A stretch of DNA of 64,000 nucleotides from Limosilactobacillus balticus (GTDB lineage: Bacteria; Bacillota; Bacilli; Lactobacillales; Lactobacillaceae): the NCBI RefSeq assembly GCF_014145615.1, contig NZ_JACIVH010000059.1, positions 1-64,000 of the forward strand, in the 5' to 3' direction. Shown piece after piece: positions 1 through 8,567 of the stretch. The position numbers and the translations under genes were made by a program. The notes beneath the pieces are model-generated. The model was not told the origin of the DNA. It did no database searches and saw only the letters and a program-made list of their open reading frames with translations. Within the stretch, counting starts at the first letter, position 1; each line of letters opens with the position of its first letter.

Positions 1-959
1 TGGTCTTGACCGGCATAAGTTCCAGAGTGGTGACGGCGAATATCAATCCCAACATAGGCATTGAGTTGGTTAGAGTTATCAAAACGACTAATGTCACCTA
101 ATTCTCCCATTAGTTGGGCGGCAGTCTGCTTGCCAATTCCCGGAAAAGAATAGTACAGGCCATACTCTGGCAAGAGCTGGGCAATAGATTCCATCCGCTT
201 GATCACCTCTTCTTTTTTACGTGCTAAGGCAATTAATTGGCGAGTATAGTAGCGAACTTCATCAACCTGAATAGCGTCACTAGAAACAGCCGAATATGAT
301 TGTTGGGCAAGATCGATTAATCGATCGGCATACTTATAAGCTTTCATCTTAGATATTCGTTTATCTGTAGATGCCATTAGAATATTCTTTAATTTAACTC
401 TCGAATAAGGCCTAACTAGTGCTGGGTGAGGGAAAAGCTCCACGATATTCAACGCTAATTTAGATGTTTTATTTACAAATAATTGCTTAAGTTCTGGAAA
501 AACCTGTTCAAGTGCAGTATGAAGATGGTTTAGACGATAGTTCCAATCAGCGTTGAGCTGATTATAGAACCGACTAAGCTCATGTAGCTGAAGATAGTCT
601 TTTTTCCAAGGAACTGTTAATCGAAAAGTATTTTCCTGGACAGTGAGAGCAATCCGATGAGCGTCTTTCTGATCGGTCTTAACTCGTCGTAGACTCTCGG
701 ACTTTAAATGAAGTTCTAGTGGATTAAGACGGCAAAAGCGGAGACCATTGGTCTCACAGAAATGTTCAATTACTCGCGAATAAATTCCAGTCGCTTCAAA
801 GTAGATAATTGGCTTCTGAGCTTTCTTAATCATATCTCGTAGAGCATTAAACCCCGCTTTCGAGTGTACTAAAGAAAACTCTTTTAAGCAGTGTTTCCCT
901 CGATACCAGACACAGTAACTTTTCCCCATTGAAACATCCAAGGCAAATATATCAGCCAT
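1..959 (-). CDS. IS110-family transposase, C-terminus cut by window edge
   Basis: DEDD-type transposase that moves its element by recombination guided, in this family, by an element-encoded bridge RNA. About 319 codons are open from an ATG at 959 to the window edge without a stop. The N-terminal RuvC-like domain shows the acidic residues D8 (FALDVS), E55 (YFEATG), D96 and D99 (KTDQKDA). The C-terminal Transposase_20 domain shows PGIGKQTAAQLMGELGD and AYVGIDIRRHHSG, whose serine is the expected second catalytic residue. The start is preceded by GAAAGGA at suitable distance. Only the far C-terminus is missing, so intactness of the copy cannot be judged. Family assignment is firm; the IS name is not known to me. 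Confidence 0.93.
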   Translation of the reverse strand, partial: MADIFALDVSMGKSYCVWYRGKHCLKEFSLVHSKAGFNALRDMIKKAQKPIIYFEATGIYSRVIEHFCETNGLRFCRLNPLELHLKSESLRRVKTDQKDAHRIALTVQENTFRLTVPWKKDYLQLHELSRFYNQLNADWNYRLNHLHTALEQVFPELKQLFVNKTSKLALNIVELFPHPALVRPYSRVKLKNILMASTDKRISKMKAYKYADRLIDLAQQSYSAVSSDAIQVDEVRYYTRQLIALARKKEEVIKRMESIAQLLPEYGLYYSFPGIGKQTAAQLMGELGDISRFDNSNQLNAYVGIDIRRHHSGTYAGQD

Positions 960-1145
960 AAAAAGACTTCCTTTCTAGAAATAGAGCTAGTCATTACCAC
1001 CATCCTAGATTTGTACTTCATTTCCTAAATACCCGAACTCACAGTTCCACAACCTAAAAGCAAAATATCAAATCAAAGATAGCTGAAATCATTTTTTAAT
1101 ACGGACTCGAAGTCCCTGAGGCTATGTACGACCTTAGCTCTACCT
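960..1145 (-). ncRNA. candidate IS110 bridge RNA / structured leader
   Basis: Non-coding stretch between the probable element end and the transposase start, where IS110-group elements carry their bridge RNA. On the minus strand it contains a tight hairpin GGACTTCGAGTCC (stem GGACT/AGTCC, near 1104-1116) and further short inverted segments such as CTAG pairs near 974-991. No reading frame of note. The position fits established knowledge of IS110; the RNA itself is inferred, and target- and donor-binding loops were not identified. Confidence 0.35.
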
Positions 1146-1154
1146 TTAGAGTAA

Positions 1155-1192
1155 CAAAAAAGTTCAGAACAAAATTATTTTTGTCCTGAACT
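1155..1192 (-). terminator. Rho-independent terminator of the EamA transporter gene
   Basis: Fourteen-base inverted repeat (arms 1161-1174 and 1179-1192, one G-U pair) followed on the minus strand by a run of T (1155-1160). It lies just downstream of the stop codon of the minus-strand transporter gene. Confidence 0.85.
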
Positions 1193-1208
1193 AATCTTAG
1201 GTTGTTTT

Positions 1209-2123
1209 TTAGTTACTCTTTAACTTTTTCTGTGGAATACGAATATTAATTGCAAGTACTGCAACGATAACTAAAATCGACCCAAGAATATCTGCACCTG
1301 TCATTTGTAAATGAAAAATGAGGACTGAACCGATTGTCGCTGATAAGGGTTCAAATGCATCCATTAGACTAAAGGTAGTTGCATCAATATATTTTAATGA
1401 ATTGTTAGCTAGCTGAAAGGGAATTAAGGTCCCGATTACTAGAATTCCTAACACATATAACCAAACTGAAGGAACATTAGGGATATGTGGTTGACTAGGA
1501 TGAATAAGCACTAAGGTTAATCCGGCAAATAGTAGGCCCCACCCTGTAATAATTAATGAAGGAACCCGACCCTCACGAAGCATATTTTGTGGAATTAAGG
1601 TATTAGTTGCAACACCAATTGCAGAAATTAATCCCCATATTAAAACACTAAGCGTCATTGCTAAATGGTTAAATTGACCATGAGTTGCGATAATAAAAAC
1701 ACCTAAGAAGGCGATAATTGCACTAACAATTTCAATTCGTCGTGGTGGCAGGTGTCGAAACATAGCTTGATAGGCAATGATAAAAAAAGGCCCGATAAAT
1801 TGAAGAATGGTTGCGATCGAAGCATTCCCATATTGGACAGCCATAAAGTAGGCATACTGAACAGGAACTAACCCAAAAACACCATATGCAAAGATGATCC
1901 ACGCAGAATGCAGATCCCTAAAAATTTGAAAGGGATGTTCGCCGCGAATTAGACTCAATAAGACTAAAATAATTCCAGCTGAAACCATTCGGACCTGCGT
2001 TAACCACATTGATGTAATTGAACTACTAACATTAAAAAGGGCCTTCGCAAAAAGCCCTGAAATACCCCAAAAGGTACAAGCAGTAATAATCATCGCTGTA
2101 CCTAAAACTTTTTTATTTGACAT
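1209..2123 (-). CDS. EamA-family (DMT superfamily) permease
   Basis: Integral membrane protein of 304 residues with about ten hydrophobic segments in two homologous halves of roughly 150 residues, as in EamA/RhaT-type transporters. The N-terminus reads MSNKKVLGTAMIITACTFWG, a typical first helix with the TFWG motif, and the second half restarts near residue 155 (LSVLIWGLISAIGVA). These proteins export or import metabolites such as amino acids or drugs; the substrate cannot be told from sequence. It is a single gene with a good terminator downstream. Confidence 0.88.
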   Translation of the reverse strand: MSNKKVLGTAMIITACTFWGISGLFAKALFNVSSSITSMWLTQVRMVSAGIILVLLSLIRGEHPFQIFRDLHSAWIIFAYGVFGLVPVQYAYFMAVQYGNASIATILQFIGPFFIIAYQAMFRHLPPRRIEIVSAIIAFLGVFIIATHGQFNHLAMTLSVLIWGLISAIGVATNTLIPQNMLREGRVPSLIITGWGLLFAGLTLVLIHPSQPHIPNVPSVWLYVLGILVIGTLIPFQLANNSLKYIDATTFSLMDAFEPLSATIGSVLIFHLQMTGADILGSILVIVAVLAINIRIPQKKLKSN

Positions 2124-2206
2124 AAAGATACTCTTTCCAATTAGATTTGCTATTTTATTTTACCATACCAATTCTGTAAGGAGTGAGCTTGGTCTTTTAA
2201 TTATGA

Positions 2207-2911
2207 CTATCTGTTGGAATTATCTTCAGCGATGATCGGTTGTGGAGTTCGTGAATATAAAGCCTTCACAGCCTGTATGTCTCGTGATTGGATGGGATAA
2301 TATGACCCAGCTGGCTGCATTACAGAAATCTTGTTCGTGTGCTGTAGACCAATTGCATGCCCTAATTCGTGTTCAGCAGTATTTACGATTCGTTCTTGTG
2401 AGTAGCCAAAGGCAGGATTCAATAGGTAGTAAGAATTTAGTTCTACTGCTGCATGCAGATAATATCCGGTTGCGGAATTCATACTTGTATTGGTAAGCCC
2501 CGCCGCCCCGTTATTTGGATCATTAACAGCAGAAACACTAATGTTTGCATTCTTATCATTAACGATTTTAAATGTAAATGCCTTCGTGTTATTCCATTGG
2601 GTAATTGCGGTTTCTGTTGCATTCTTTAATACTGGATTACTGATATTAATATAGATCGTTGCAGAGTTGTGTTCCCAGCGTGCATCAGCAGGAGTATCTT
2701 GTGTTCCATTTTGCTGATCAGCGTTTTGTTTAGTTGGGGTTGCAACCTCTTTACCAGTTATTCGGTGTAACCACGATTGAGTAAGCACTTGCGCATTATG
2801 AATACCAATATTAAATTGTTCTTGAAAGGTAGAACTATTTTGATAAAACCAAATAATTCCGCCAAAGAGTAATAAGTAAAATAAGGTTAATAAGAAATTG
2901 GACTTCTTAAT
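2207..2911 (-). CDS. Matrixin-like zinc metalloprotease, probable non-AUG start
   Basis: Secreted or membrane-anchored zinc protease. The catalytic signature HELGHAIGLQH (HExxHxxGxxH) is at residues 181-191 and is followed by a Met-turn SVMQPAG, which is the matrixin (M10) pattern. The shortest annotation begins at a GTG at 2788 and has no export signal. Reading upstream in frame adds 41 residues beginning KKSNFLLTLFYLLLFGG, a clear signal anchor, up to an in-frame TGA at 2917-2915. The only possible starts there are ATT (2911) or CTG (2914), and an AGGGGGG Shine-Dalgarno lies 8 bases before the ATT. A GTG at 2918 sits in another frame, so a one-base indel is the alternative. Protease call firm; start uncertain. 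Confidence 0.82.
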   Translation of the reverse strand: MKKSNFLLTLFYLLLFGGIIWFYQNSSTFQEQFNIGIHNAQVLTQSWLHRITGKEVATPTKQNADQQNGTQDTPADARWEHNSATIYINISNPVLKNATETAITQWNNTKAFTFKIVNDKNANISVSAVNDPNNGAAGLTNTSMNSATGYYLHAAVELNSYYLLNPAFGYSQERIVNTAEHELGHAIGLQHTNKISVMQPAGSYYPIQSRDIQAVKALYSRTPQPIIAEDNSNR

Positions 2912-2985
2912 CAGTCACACCCCCCTAATATTCAAATTCTAATTAAAAAGTAATGAAACGTCCATTATTTAATGCTTTTTTATTG

Positions 2986-3040
2986 TTGACAAATGTAAAC
3001 TTCAATAGTATGCTGTACCTATAATATGATTACAGTTGTA
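2986..3040 (+). promoter_or_regulatory. Copper-operon promoter with two cop boxes (CopY-type operators)
   Basis: A -35 TTGACA (2986-2991) with 17 bases to TATGCT (3009-3014), or a downstream TATAAT (3020-3025) as alternative -10. Two matches to the CopY operator KACANNYGTA are present: GACAAATGTA (2988-2997) overlapping the -35 and TACAGTTGTA (3031-3040) at the expected transcript start. Their placement suits repression by CopY released by copper. No copY gene is in the window. Confidence 0.75.
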
Positions 3041-3060
3041 AACTGAAGAGGGTGGGAAAT

Positions 3061-3429
3061 TTGAGAATTGTCGCTATAATTATCGCACTACTTTTGATTG
3101 CATTTATTGTTTGGTGGTTCTTTGGAAAACATACAGAGTCGGCTGGAAAATCAACTATTGTTAATGATGAACAAACTGCAACGATTGTCGTTAATGGGGG
3201 GTACTCTCCATCAACTGTTATCTTGAAAAAGGGAATTCCAGCTCAAATTAATTTTGATATGCATGACTCGACGGCTTGTTTATCACATGTTGTCTTTGAA
3301 CAACTTGGAGTAAATAAGGACTTAACAAAACAGAAAGTTACAACAGTTAATATTCCTACAGATAAAGCACAGACTTTTAATTTTGCTTGTGGGATGGATA
3401 TGTTTCATGGAAAGGTGATTGTTAAATAA
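3061..3429 (+). CDS. Membrane-anchored cupredoxin-like copper-binding protein
   Basis: A 122-residue protein with one N-terminal membrane segment (IVAIIIALLLIAFIVWWFF, residues 3-21) and an extracellular cupredoxin-type domain. Candidate copper ligands are the cysteine and histidine in TACLSHVVF and the C-terminal [14 protein letters not shown]. The TTG start at 3061 is preferred because GAGGGTGG precedes it by about 5 bases; a GTG at 3052 would leave almost no room for a ribosome site. First gene of the copper operon; its stop overlaps the next start by one base (TAATG). The likely role is binding or delivering copper at the outer membrane face, inferred from fold and neighbours. Confidence 0.85.
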   Translation: MRIVAIIIALLLIAFIVWWFFGKHTESAGKSTIVNDEQTATIVVNGGYSPSTVILKKGIPAQINFDMHDSTACLSHVVFEQLGVNKDLTKQKVTTVNIPTDKAQTFNFACGMDMFHGKVIVK

Positions 3430-3716
3430 TGAGTATTTTTTCAAAAGATCAAACTAAAAAAGTTGTTGTTAATGCAGAAAATCATGGCTACAAACCAGAA
3501 ACAGTTACTTTTAAGCAAGGTAAACCAGCGCAATTAAAGTTTATCCCTTCCGATAACATGGGGTGTATGAATGAAGTCGTATTTAAGGAGCTCGGTATTG
3601 ACGAAAAGTTAGACGGTAAAAAAGAAGTTATTGTTGATATTCCAACTGACAAGCCGGGAACTTATAACTATGCTTGTGGGATGGACATGTTTCATGGAAA
3701 GGTTGTTGTAAAGTAA
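3429..3716 (+). CDS. Cupredoxin-like copper-binding protein (no membrane anchor)
   Basis: A 95-residue paralogue of the preceding gene's soluble domain, without signal peptide or membrane segment, so probably cytoplasmic. The same two cysteine positions are kept (MGCMNEVVF and [14 protein letters not shown]). It is translationally coupled on both sides by TAATG overlaps (ATG at 3429 and the next ATG at 3716). Placed between an anchored cupredoxin and a copper ATPase without its own metal-binding domain, it may act as the ATPase's copper chaperone; this is inference. Confidence 0.83.
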   Translation: MSIFSKDQTKKVVVNAENHGYKPETVTFKQGKPAQLKFIPSDNMGCMNEVVFKELGIDEKLDGKKEVIVDIPTDKPGTYNYACGMDMFHGKVVVK

Positions 3717-5653
3717 TGAAACTTACAAACATTCAGCGATTTTGGATTTCATTTGTATTATCAATTCCAATGTTAATACAAATGTTTGCGATGCCTTTTC
3801 ACTGGATGATGCCTGCCTATAATTGGATAGCATTAATTACTACTACTATTATTATGGCAATCTCAGCATTTCCATATTGGAAAAGTGCGATCGCTGCATT
3901 TAAAAAACATAGTGCAAATATGAATACCCTCGTCGCTACAGGAACAGCTGTCGCTTATTTTTATAGTATTTTTGCAATGATAACTGATAGGGCAGTTTAC
4001 TTTGAAAGTGCTGCTTTTGTTACTGTCTTTGTTTTACTCGGGGATGCAATGGAAGAGAAAATGCATAATAATGCTTCCAATGCACTTGGTAAGTTGATGG
4101 GGCTTCAAGCAAAAGATGCTGAAGTCTTAAAAGATGGCAAATTTGTTAAAGTACCACTCGATCAAGTACAAGTTGGCGACCTTATTCGGGTCAAGCCTGG
4201 TGAAAAGGTGCCAGTAGATGGAACAATTCTTGAAGGGGTAACATCTTTGGACGAATCAATGGTTACTGGTGAAAGTATGCCAGTAATGAAAAAAGTTGGC
4301 GATACTGTTGTTGGCTCAACAATTAATAATAATGGGACAATTACTTTTAAAGCCACAAAGGTTGGGTCCAATACGATGCTCGCCCAAATTGTTGACCTAG
4401 TAAAAAAAGCACAAACCAGTCATGCTCCTATTCAGAACTTAACCGATAAGATTTCAAATGTATTTGTGCCAGCAGTAATGATTATTGCGATTTTGACATT
4501 TATGATTTGGTATTCTTTTGTTGGTGCAACGTTTGTTCAAGCATTATTATTTGCGGTTTCAGTAATTGTGATTGCTTGTCCATGCGCATTAGGGTTAGCA
4601 ACTCCAACAGCATTAATGGTTGGAACTGCAAGAAGTGCCAAGATGGGTGTCCTCATTAAGAATGGTGAAGTTCTCCAAGAAGTAAGTGATGTTGATACTG
4701 TAGTGTTTGACAAAACTGGCACAATTACGGTTGGAAAACCAGTTGTAACCGATATTGTTGGTGATGCTAAAAAAGTATTAACAATAGCTGCTAGTCTTGA
4801 GGAATCGTCTGAGCACCCGTTAGCATCCGCAATCCTTCAAAAGGCGAAAGATAAAGGGATCTCACCGGTAAAAGTAGATAAATTTGAAGCAATTGAAGGT
4901 AAGGGTGTGCGTGCAAATTATAATGGTTATGTAGCATTTGTTGGTAGCAATCGGCTTCTAGTTGATGTAAATATTTCCCGGGAAATGTCATCACACGCTG
5001 AGAAATTACAAAATGAAGCTAAAACAGTTGTTTATGTTGGCCTTGATGGGGAAATAATCGGCTTAGTTGCTATTCAAGATGTTTCTAAACCAAGTTCCAA
5101 AGATGCAATTACAGAGCTAAAAACACGTGGATTAATGACCGTGATGTTAACTGGTGATAATAAGCGGGTAGCCCAGGCAATAGCTGATGAAGTCGGTATT
5201 GATAAGGTAATTGCGAAAGTAATGCCGAATGATAAGGCTCAACAGATTAAGGAACTTCAAGACAAGGGTAAAAAAGTTGCCTTTGTTGGGGATGGAATAA
5301 ATGATGCTCCTGCTTTATCAACAGCTGATGTTGGAATTGCGATGGGATCTGGAACTGATATTGCAATTGATTCTGGTGGAATCGTTCTCGTTCAAAATGA
5401 CTTACGAGGAGTTGTTCGGGCGCTTGATATTTCTAAGAAGACTTTTAACCGGATTAAGTTAAATCTCTTCTGGGCACTCGTTTATAATGTCATTGGTATT
5501 CCAATTGCTGCAGGATTATTTGCGTTTGTCGGTTTTACTCTTAGTCCAGAGCTTGCTGGCCTAGCAATGGCCTTTAGCTCTGTCTCCGTCGTTAGTTCTT
5601 CTTTGCTGTTAAATAAGACTAAGATTGCGGGAGAGCATATAGGTCAAGCTTAA
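3716..5653 (+). CDS. copA: Copper-translocating P1B-type ATPase lacking N-terminal HMA domain
   Basis: Membrane ATPase of 645 residues that exports copper. Visible motifs: CPC at 288-290 in the transport helix, phosphorylation site DKTGT with D332, SSEHPLA, and the hinge [16 protein letters not shown]. The last helices carry YN and [16 protein letters not shown], which resemble the Cu(I) P1B-1 (CopA) signature more than CopB. The usual N-terminal CxxC metal-binding domains are absent; the protein starts nearly at the first membrane helix. The ATG at 3716 overlaps the previous stop; a longer upstream frame exists but is shadowed by the preceding gene. The family is certain, the ion Cu(I) likely from motifs and context. 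Confidence 0.92.
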   Translation: MKLTNIQRFWISFVLSIPMLIQMFAMPFHWMMPAYNWIALITTTIIMAISAFPYWKSAIAAFKKHSANMNTLVATGTAVAYFYSIFAMITDRAVYFESAAFVTVFVLLGDAMEEKMHNNASNALGKLMGLQAKDAEVLKDGKFVKVPLDQVQVGDLIRVKPGEKVPVDGTILEGVTSLDESMVTGESMPVMKKVGDTVVGSTINNNGTITFKATKVGSNTMLAQIVDLVKKAQTSHAPIQNLTDKISNVFVPAVMIIAILTFMIWYSFVGATFVQALLFAVSVIVIACPCALGLATPTALMVGTARSAKMGVLIKNGEVLQEVSDVDTVVFDKTGTITVGKPVVTDIVGDAKKVLTIAASLEESSEHPLASAILQKAKDKGISPVKVDKFEAIEGKGVRANYNGYVAFVGSNRLLVDVNISREMSSHAEKLQNEAKTVVYVGLDGEIIGLVAIQDVSKPSSKDAITELKTRGLMTVMLTGDNKRVAQAIADEVGIDKVIAKVMPNDKAQQIKELQDKGKKVAFVGDGINDAPALSTADVGIAMGSGTDIAIDSGGIVLVQNDLRGVVRALDISKKTFNRIKLNLFWALVYNVIGIPIAAGLFAFVGFTLSPELAGLAMAFSSVSVVSSSLLLNKTKIAGEHIGQA

Positions 5654-5768
5654 ATCGGATAGTAAGGAGTTAAGGAAAATAATTCTTAGCTTCTTTTTGT
5701 TATGTTTTGCACAAAGCGAAAGGATTTTGCGGTAAAATATTAATAAAAATGATGGAGGAGTATTTAAA

Positions 5769-6245
5769 ATGGCAACAGCATTTTTAGTTCATACTCAACT
5801 AAGCTCGGGAAAAACATGCGATTATTTAATTGCTAATGATGTTGAGCCGGGGTTAATGCATCGTTATGAGACACGAGAAGATTGGCAAGAGGTCATTCTT
5901 GATGCATTGATAAATGTTCCCTTAGCGCCATACTTACCAAGTGGGCATCATATTCCGCCAATTGGAACGGCAAAAGTAATAGGGGTAAAGGCAGTTGATC
6001 CAGCACAGGTAAAAAAAACTGTGCAACGGACACGAAGTCAATTTATAATGGCAACTATCTGGAAAAAGCAGTCGGTCTTAAAAAACTATAATTTCTTACA
6101 TCATGATTATGATAAGTGGATACAAAAGCAAATTTGGGCTGATGTTGATTATTGGTGTAATTCTAAACATCACCCTTTTATCAATTTGATCACAAAATGG
6201 CGTTGCACCCGTCAACGCCAACGATTACATGCTGAAGAGAAATGA
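5769..6245 (+). CDS. Hypothetical protein, lactobacillus-type
   Basis: A 158-residue protein I do not recognise. It has a strong ribosome site (GGAGGAG) before the ATG, a compact mixed composition, no signal peptide and no membrane segment. The C-terminal third is basic and rich in Trp, His and Lys (for example IWKKQSVLKNYNFLHHDYDK). A probable promoter with -10 TAAAAT lies about 40 bases upstream. It stands alone between the copper operon and a tRNA gene. No function can be assigned. Confidence 0.75.
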   Translation: MATAFLVHTQLSSGKTCDYLIANDVEPGLMHRYETREDWQEVILDALINVPLAPYLPSGHHIPPIGTAKVIGVKAVDPAQVKKTVQRTRSQFIMATIWKKQSVLKNYNFLHHDYDKWIQKQIWADVDYWCNSKHHPFINLITKWRCTRQRQRLHAEEK

Positions 6246-6255
6246 TAAAAAAGAG

Positions 6256-6284
6256 TTGACTATTAAGCTACTTCCATGTATAGT
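6256..6284 (+). promoter_or_regulatory. Promoter of the tRNA-Gln gene
   Basis: TTGACT (6256-6261), 17-base spacer, TATAGT (6279-6284), with the tRNA starting 26 bases further on. Confidence 0.8.
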
Positions 6285-6309
6285 ATATATCGTTGTAAGT
6301 TTATTTTAT

Positions 6310-6382
6310 TGGGCATTCGCCAAACTGGTAAGGCAGTGGACTCTGAATCCATAATTTACTGGTTCGAGACCAGTATGCCCAA
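6310..6382 (+). tRNA. tRNA-Gln (anticodon CTG)
   Basis: Complete cloverleaf: acceptor TGGGCAT/ATGCCCA, D-arm with TGGTAA, anticodon stem GTGGA/TCCAT with loop CTCTGAA giving anticodon CTG, and T-arm ACTGG-TTCGAGA-CCAGT. CCA is not encoded. It decodes CAG and is a single-gene unit with its own promoter and terminator. Confidence 0.95.
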
Positions 6383-6388
6383 CTTCTA

Positions 6389-6425
6389 ACAAAAGACCTG
6401 CTAGATTAACTAGCAGGTCTTTTGT
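6389..6425 (+). terminator. Terminator after tRNA-Gln
   Basis: Perfect 16-base inverted repeat (6389-6404 and 6410-6425) with a five-base loop; the T-rich arm ends in TCTTTTGT. The symmetry could allow function in both directions. Confidence 0.9.
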
Positions 6426-6473
6426 TGATAAGAAAGTTCTTTGTTATAATTACAGTCAAGTGAGGGGACGGAT

Positions 6474-6803
6474 ATGGCTAGTAATTCTGATTCAATTTAT
6501 TATGTTTTAACAAAATTAAAGCATCATCCAGAATTAATTAAAAGTATTAGACCACGTTATACTAATACGGTTATGATTCTTTTTGATGACTCCTTAAAGA
6601 TAGCTGATGCTTCATTTTATTTTCCTGTTGATCGTTTCATGGTCAATCGTTTGTCAAATGATTTTGTGGCAAAGAATGGCGACCTTCTTGATAGTTATTT
6701 TTCAATGACCAATGGAACGAAGAAAAATTACCATGATGTTTGGGCGACCACTTGTCATATTCCAGAAAAGAAAGTATATTTATTAGAATTATCATTTGAA
6801 TAA
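6474..6803 (+). CDS. Hypothetical protein, 109 residues
   Basis: I do not recognise this protein. It starts with ATG after GTGAGGGG and has no signal peptide or membrane segment. It appears as a small mixed alpha/beta domain (VMILFDDSLKIADASFYFPV, then VYLLELSFE at the end). A weak hairpin (about 6811-6840) follows its stop. It lies between the tRNA-Gln unit and the antiporter gene; no function is evident. Confidence 0.7.
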   Translation: MASNSDSIYYVLTKLKHHPELIKSIRPRYTNTVMILFDDSLKIADASFYFPVDRFMVNRLSNDFVAKNGDLLDSYFSMTNGTKKNYHDVWATTCHIPEKKVYLLELSFE

Positions 6804-6865
6804 CGCAATTTAAGCTGCGACAAAAGAAGTCACAGCTTATTTGCTATAAAGGGGGGAGTCTTGTA

Positions 6866-8422
6866 GTGCTTGTTTCAACGATTGTGTTAATGATAGCAGC
6901 AGTCTTAAGTAGTATTATTTCTAGTTTTTTTCCGCACTTCTCAATTAATTATATTAGTATTTTCATTGGCTTAATTATCGGACTAGTTCCTTTTTTTAAC
7001 GGCCGCGTTGCTCCCTTCCACACAGAAGTATTTATGTATATAGTAGCTCCATTGATTTATTTTGAAGGACAATCAACGAGAATAAATCTAATTGGAAAAA
7101 GGTTACGTCAAATCCTTGAAACAGCTGTTCTTTTAGTGATTGTTGGAACAGTATTTGCCGGTTTTAGTGTATCGCTTTTGGGGATTCCACTGGCTCTAGC
7201 ATTTCTGATGGGTGCCTTAAGTACTCCGACTGATGCTACTGCAACTGAATCAGTTTCAGAAGGGTTAATTGTTCCTGAAAGGCAAGAAAATCTCTTAAAA
7301 ATGGAGTCATTATTTAATGATGCTTCTGGGATTATCTTAGTAACTGCAATGGCACTGTGGGTGAAAAATGGTCAGTTCAACTATCAACAAACATTATTTG
7401 ATTTCCTACGTTCAGCTGGTGGTGGGATAATTATTGGTATTGTAGCAGCCCTTGTGATGATTAGTTTTCGTCAGTTTTTAGGGCGAATCAATCATAGTGC
7501 TTATAATGCTCAAATATTATTATTTGTTAGTACGCCATTCTTTATTTACTTTGTAGCTGAAGAATTAAAAGTATCTGGGATTATCGCTGTGGTTTGTGCT
7601 GGTTTAATGCAGAATAGCGAAAGCGTCCGAAGTCGTTTTATAACGCCTCGCCAATTTCATAATGGATTAGTACTTTTAAGGCTACTTCGAGAAGTCTTGA
7701 ATAATACCGTCTTTGTTATTTTAGGAGTATTGGTTGTCAGGATCATTCGTGACGATTTAATCAGTGGAAATACAAATTCGCAATGGATCGTGATTGGGAT
7801 TTTACTTTATCTTGCTAATCTCCTTGTTCGTTATTTATATGGATTATTATCAAAAATGGGTAATAAAGGAAGTATAATTTTTGCCCTTGGTGGGGTCCAT
7901 GGAGCAGTAACACTAGCCTTAGTATATATGATTATTGACAATGTGAGCTCTGCACAATTTGACATGATTGTGTTAGCAGAAATGCTTGTTATTATTTTGA
8001 GTATGGTGGTACCTTCAATCGTATTTCGTTTTATTCTTGACCATGATATGTCCAGTAAAGAAGCTGGCAAACAAATTCAGCGTTTACGGCAAGAAATGGT
8101 TAAAGAAGGATTAGCGGCAGTGGAAAAAATATATCTTCCAGAAAAAATTAGAGAAAGTGTTGTTTATGATTTGCGGGATCAAAAGAGTGCCAATTCGTTT
8201 GCAGATTTTTGGCATCAATGGGCTAAAGCAAGTCGCTATCCAGAATTCAATGAGCAGGAAAGGGAACTAGAGCAACGAGCCTTATTATGGGCATTCCGAG
8301 CTGAAAGACAGTACCTTGATATGGTCTCCCAAAAGGAAAATCGTCGTGACTATCTTTTTGAGCTTTACAACGAAATTCTATTGGCAGAGTCAATTTTACT
8401 TGACACTGAAAATGAATATTAA
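6866..8422 (+). CDS. Cation:proton antiporter, CPA1 family
   Basis: Membrane protein of 518 residues exchanging Na+ or K+ for H+. The first about 395 residues form 12 or more hydrophobic segments and carry the CPA1 motifs STPTDATA and ESLFNDASG, the latter containing the essential Asp of the ion site. A soluble C-terminal tail of about 120 charged residues (from HDMSSKEAGKQIQRL) is probably cytoplasmic and regulatory. GTG start with a GGGGGGAG ribosome site. It is monocistronic. Probable role is pH or sodium homeostasis, from family knowledge; the ion specificity is not determined. Confidence 0.9.
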   Translation: MLVSTIVLMIAAVLSSIISSFFPHFSINYISIFIGLIIGLVPFFNGRVAPFHTEVFMYIVAPLIYFEGQSTRINLIGKRLRQILETAVLLVIVGTVFAGFSVSLLGIPLALAFLMGALSTPTDATATESVSEGLIVPERQENLLKMESLFNDASGIILVTAMALWVKNGQFNYQQTLFDFLRSAGGGIIIGIVAALVMISFRQFLGRINHSAYNAQILLFVSTPFFIYFVAEELKVSGIIAVVCAGLMQNSESVRSRFITPRQFHNGLVLLRLLREVLNNTVFVILGVLVVRIIRDDLISGNTNSQWIVIGILLYLANLLVRYLYGLLSKMGNKGSIIFALGGVHGAVTLALVYMIIDNVSSAQFDMIVLAEMLVIILSMVVPSIVFRFILDHDMSSKEAGKQIQRLRQEMVKEGLAAVEKIYLPEKIRESVVYDLRDQKSANSFADFWHQWAKASRYPEFNEQERELEQRALLWAFRAERQYLDMVSQKENRRDYLFELYNEILLAESILLDTENEY

Positions 8423-8439
8423 ATTAATTTGATTTTAAG

Positions 8440-8468
8440 TTGACGAAAAATTGAAATTAACGTATACT
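8440..8468 (+). promoter_or_regulatory. Promoter of the tRNA-Glu gene
   Basis: TTGACG (8440-8445), 17-base spacer, TATACT (8463-8468), ending 16 bases before the tRNA. Confidence 0.78.
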
Positions 8469-8484
8469 TTTATTTGTACGTTAT

Positions 8485-8557
8485 TGCCCGCTGGTCAAAT
8501 TGGTTAAGACGTCGCCCTCTCAAGGCGGAGTTACGGGTTCGATCCCCGTGCGGGTGA
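8485..8557 (+). tRNA. tRNA-Glu (anticodon CTC)
   Basis: Cloverleaf with D-arm GTCAAATTGGTTAAGAC typical of tRNA-Glu, anticodon stem TCGCC/GGCGG with loop CTCTCAA giving anticodon CTC, and T-arm ACGGG-TTCGATC-CCCGT. The acceptor is TGCCCGC/GCGGGTG, with its outer two pairs being U-G and G-U wobbles, which is unusual. No encoded CCA. Confidence 0.9.
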
Positions 8558-8567
8558 ATATGATTGA

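Larger units (their letters stand above)
1..1145 (-). mobile_element. IS110-family insertion sequence, partial (right boundary approximate)
   Basis: The element contains the transposase gene and about 190 bases of non-coding leader upstream of it. IS110 elements usually lack terminal inverted repeats, so the edge cannot be set by eye. It must lie between the transposase start (959) and the terminator of the next gene (1161-1192). The other end is outside the window. Confidence 0.6.

Noticed and set aside
2242-2496. Open plus-strand frame of 84 codons
   Set aside because: It runs antisense through the metalloprotease gene, has no ribosome site, and lacks protein-like composition.
3674-3715. 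Longer N-terminus for the copper ATPase
   Set aside because: The extra 14 codons overlap the preceding cupredoxin gene in another frame; the ATG at 3716 fits the TAATG coupling seen twice in this operon.
6310-8557. tRNA genes as attachment sites for an integrated element
   Set aside because: No integrase, phage gene or direct repeat of a tRNA 3' end was seen between or beside them.
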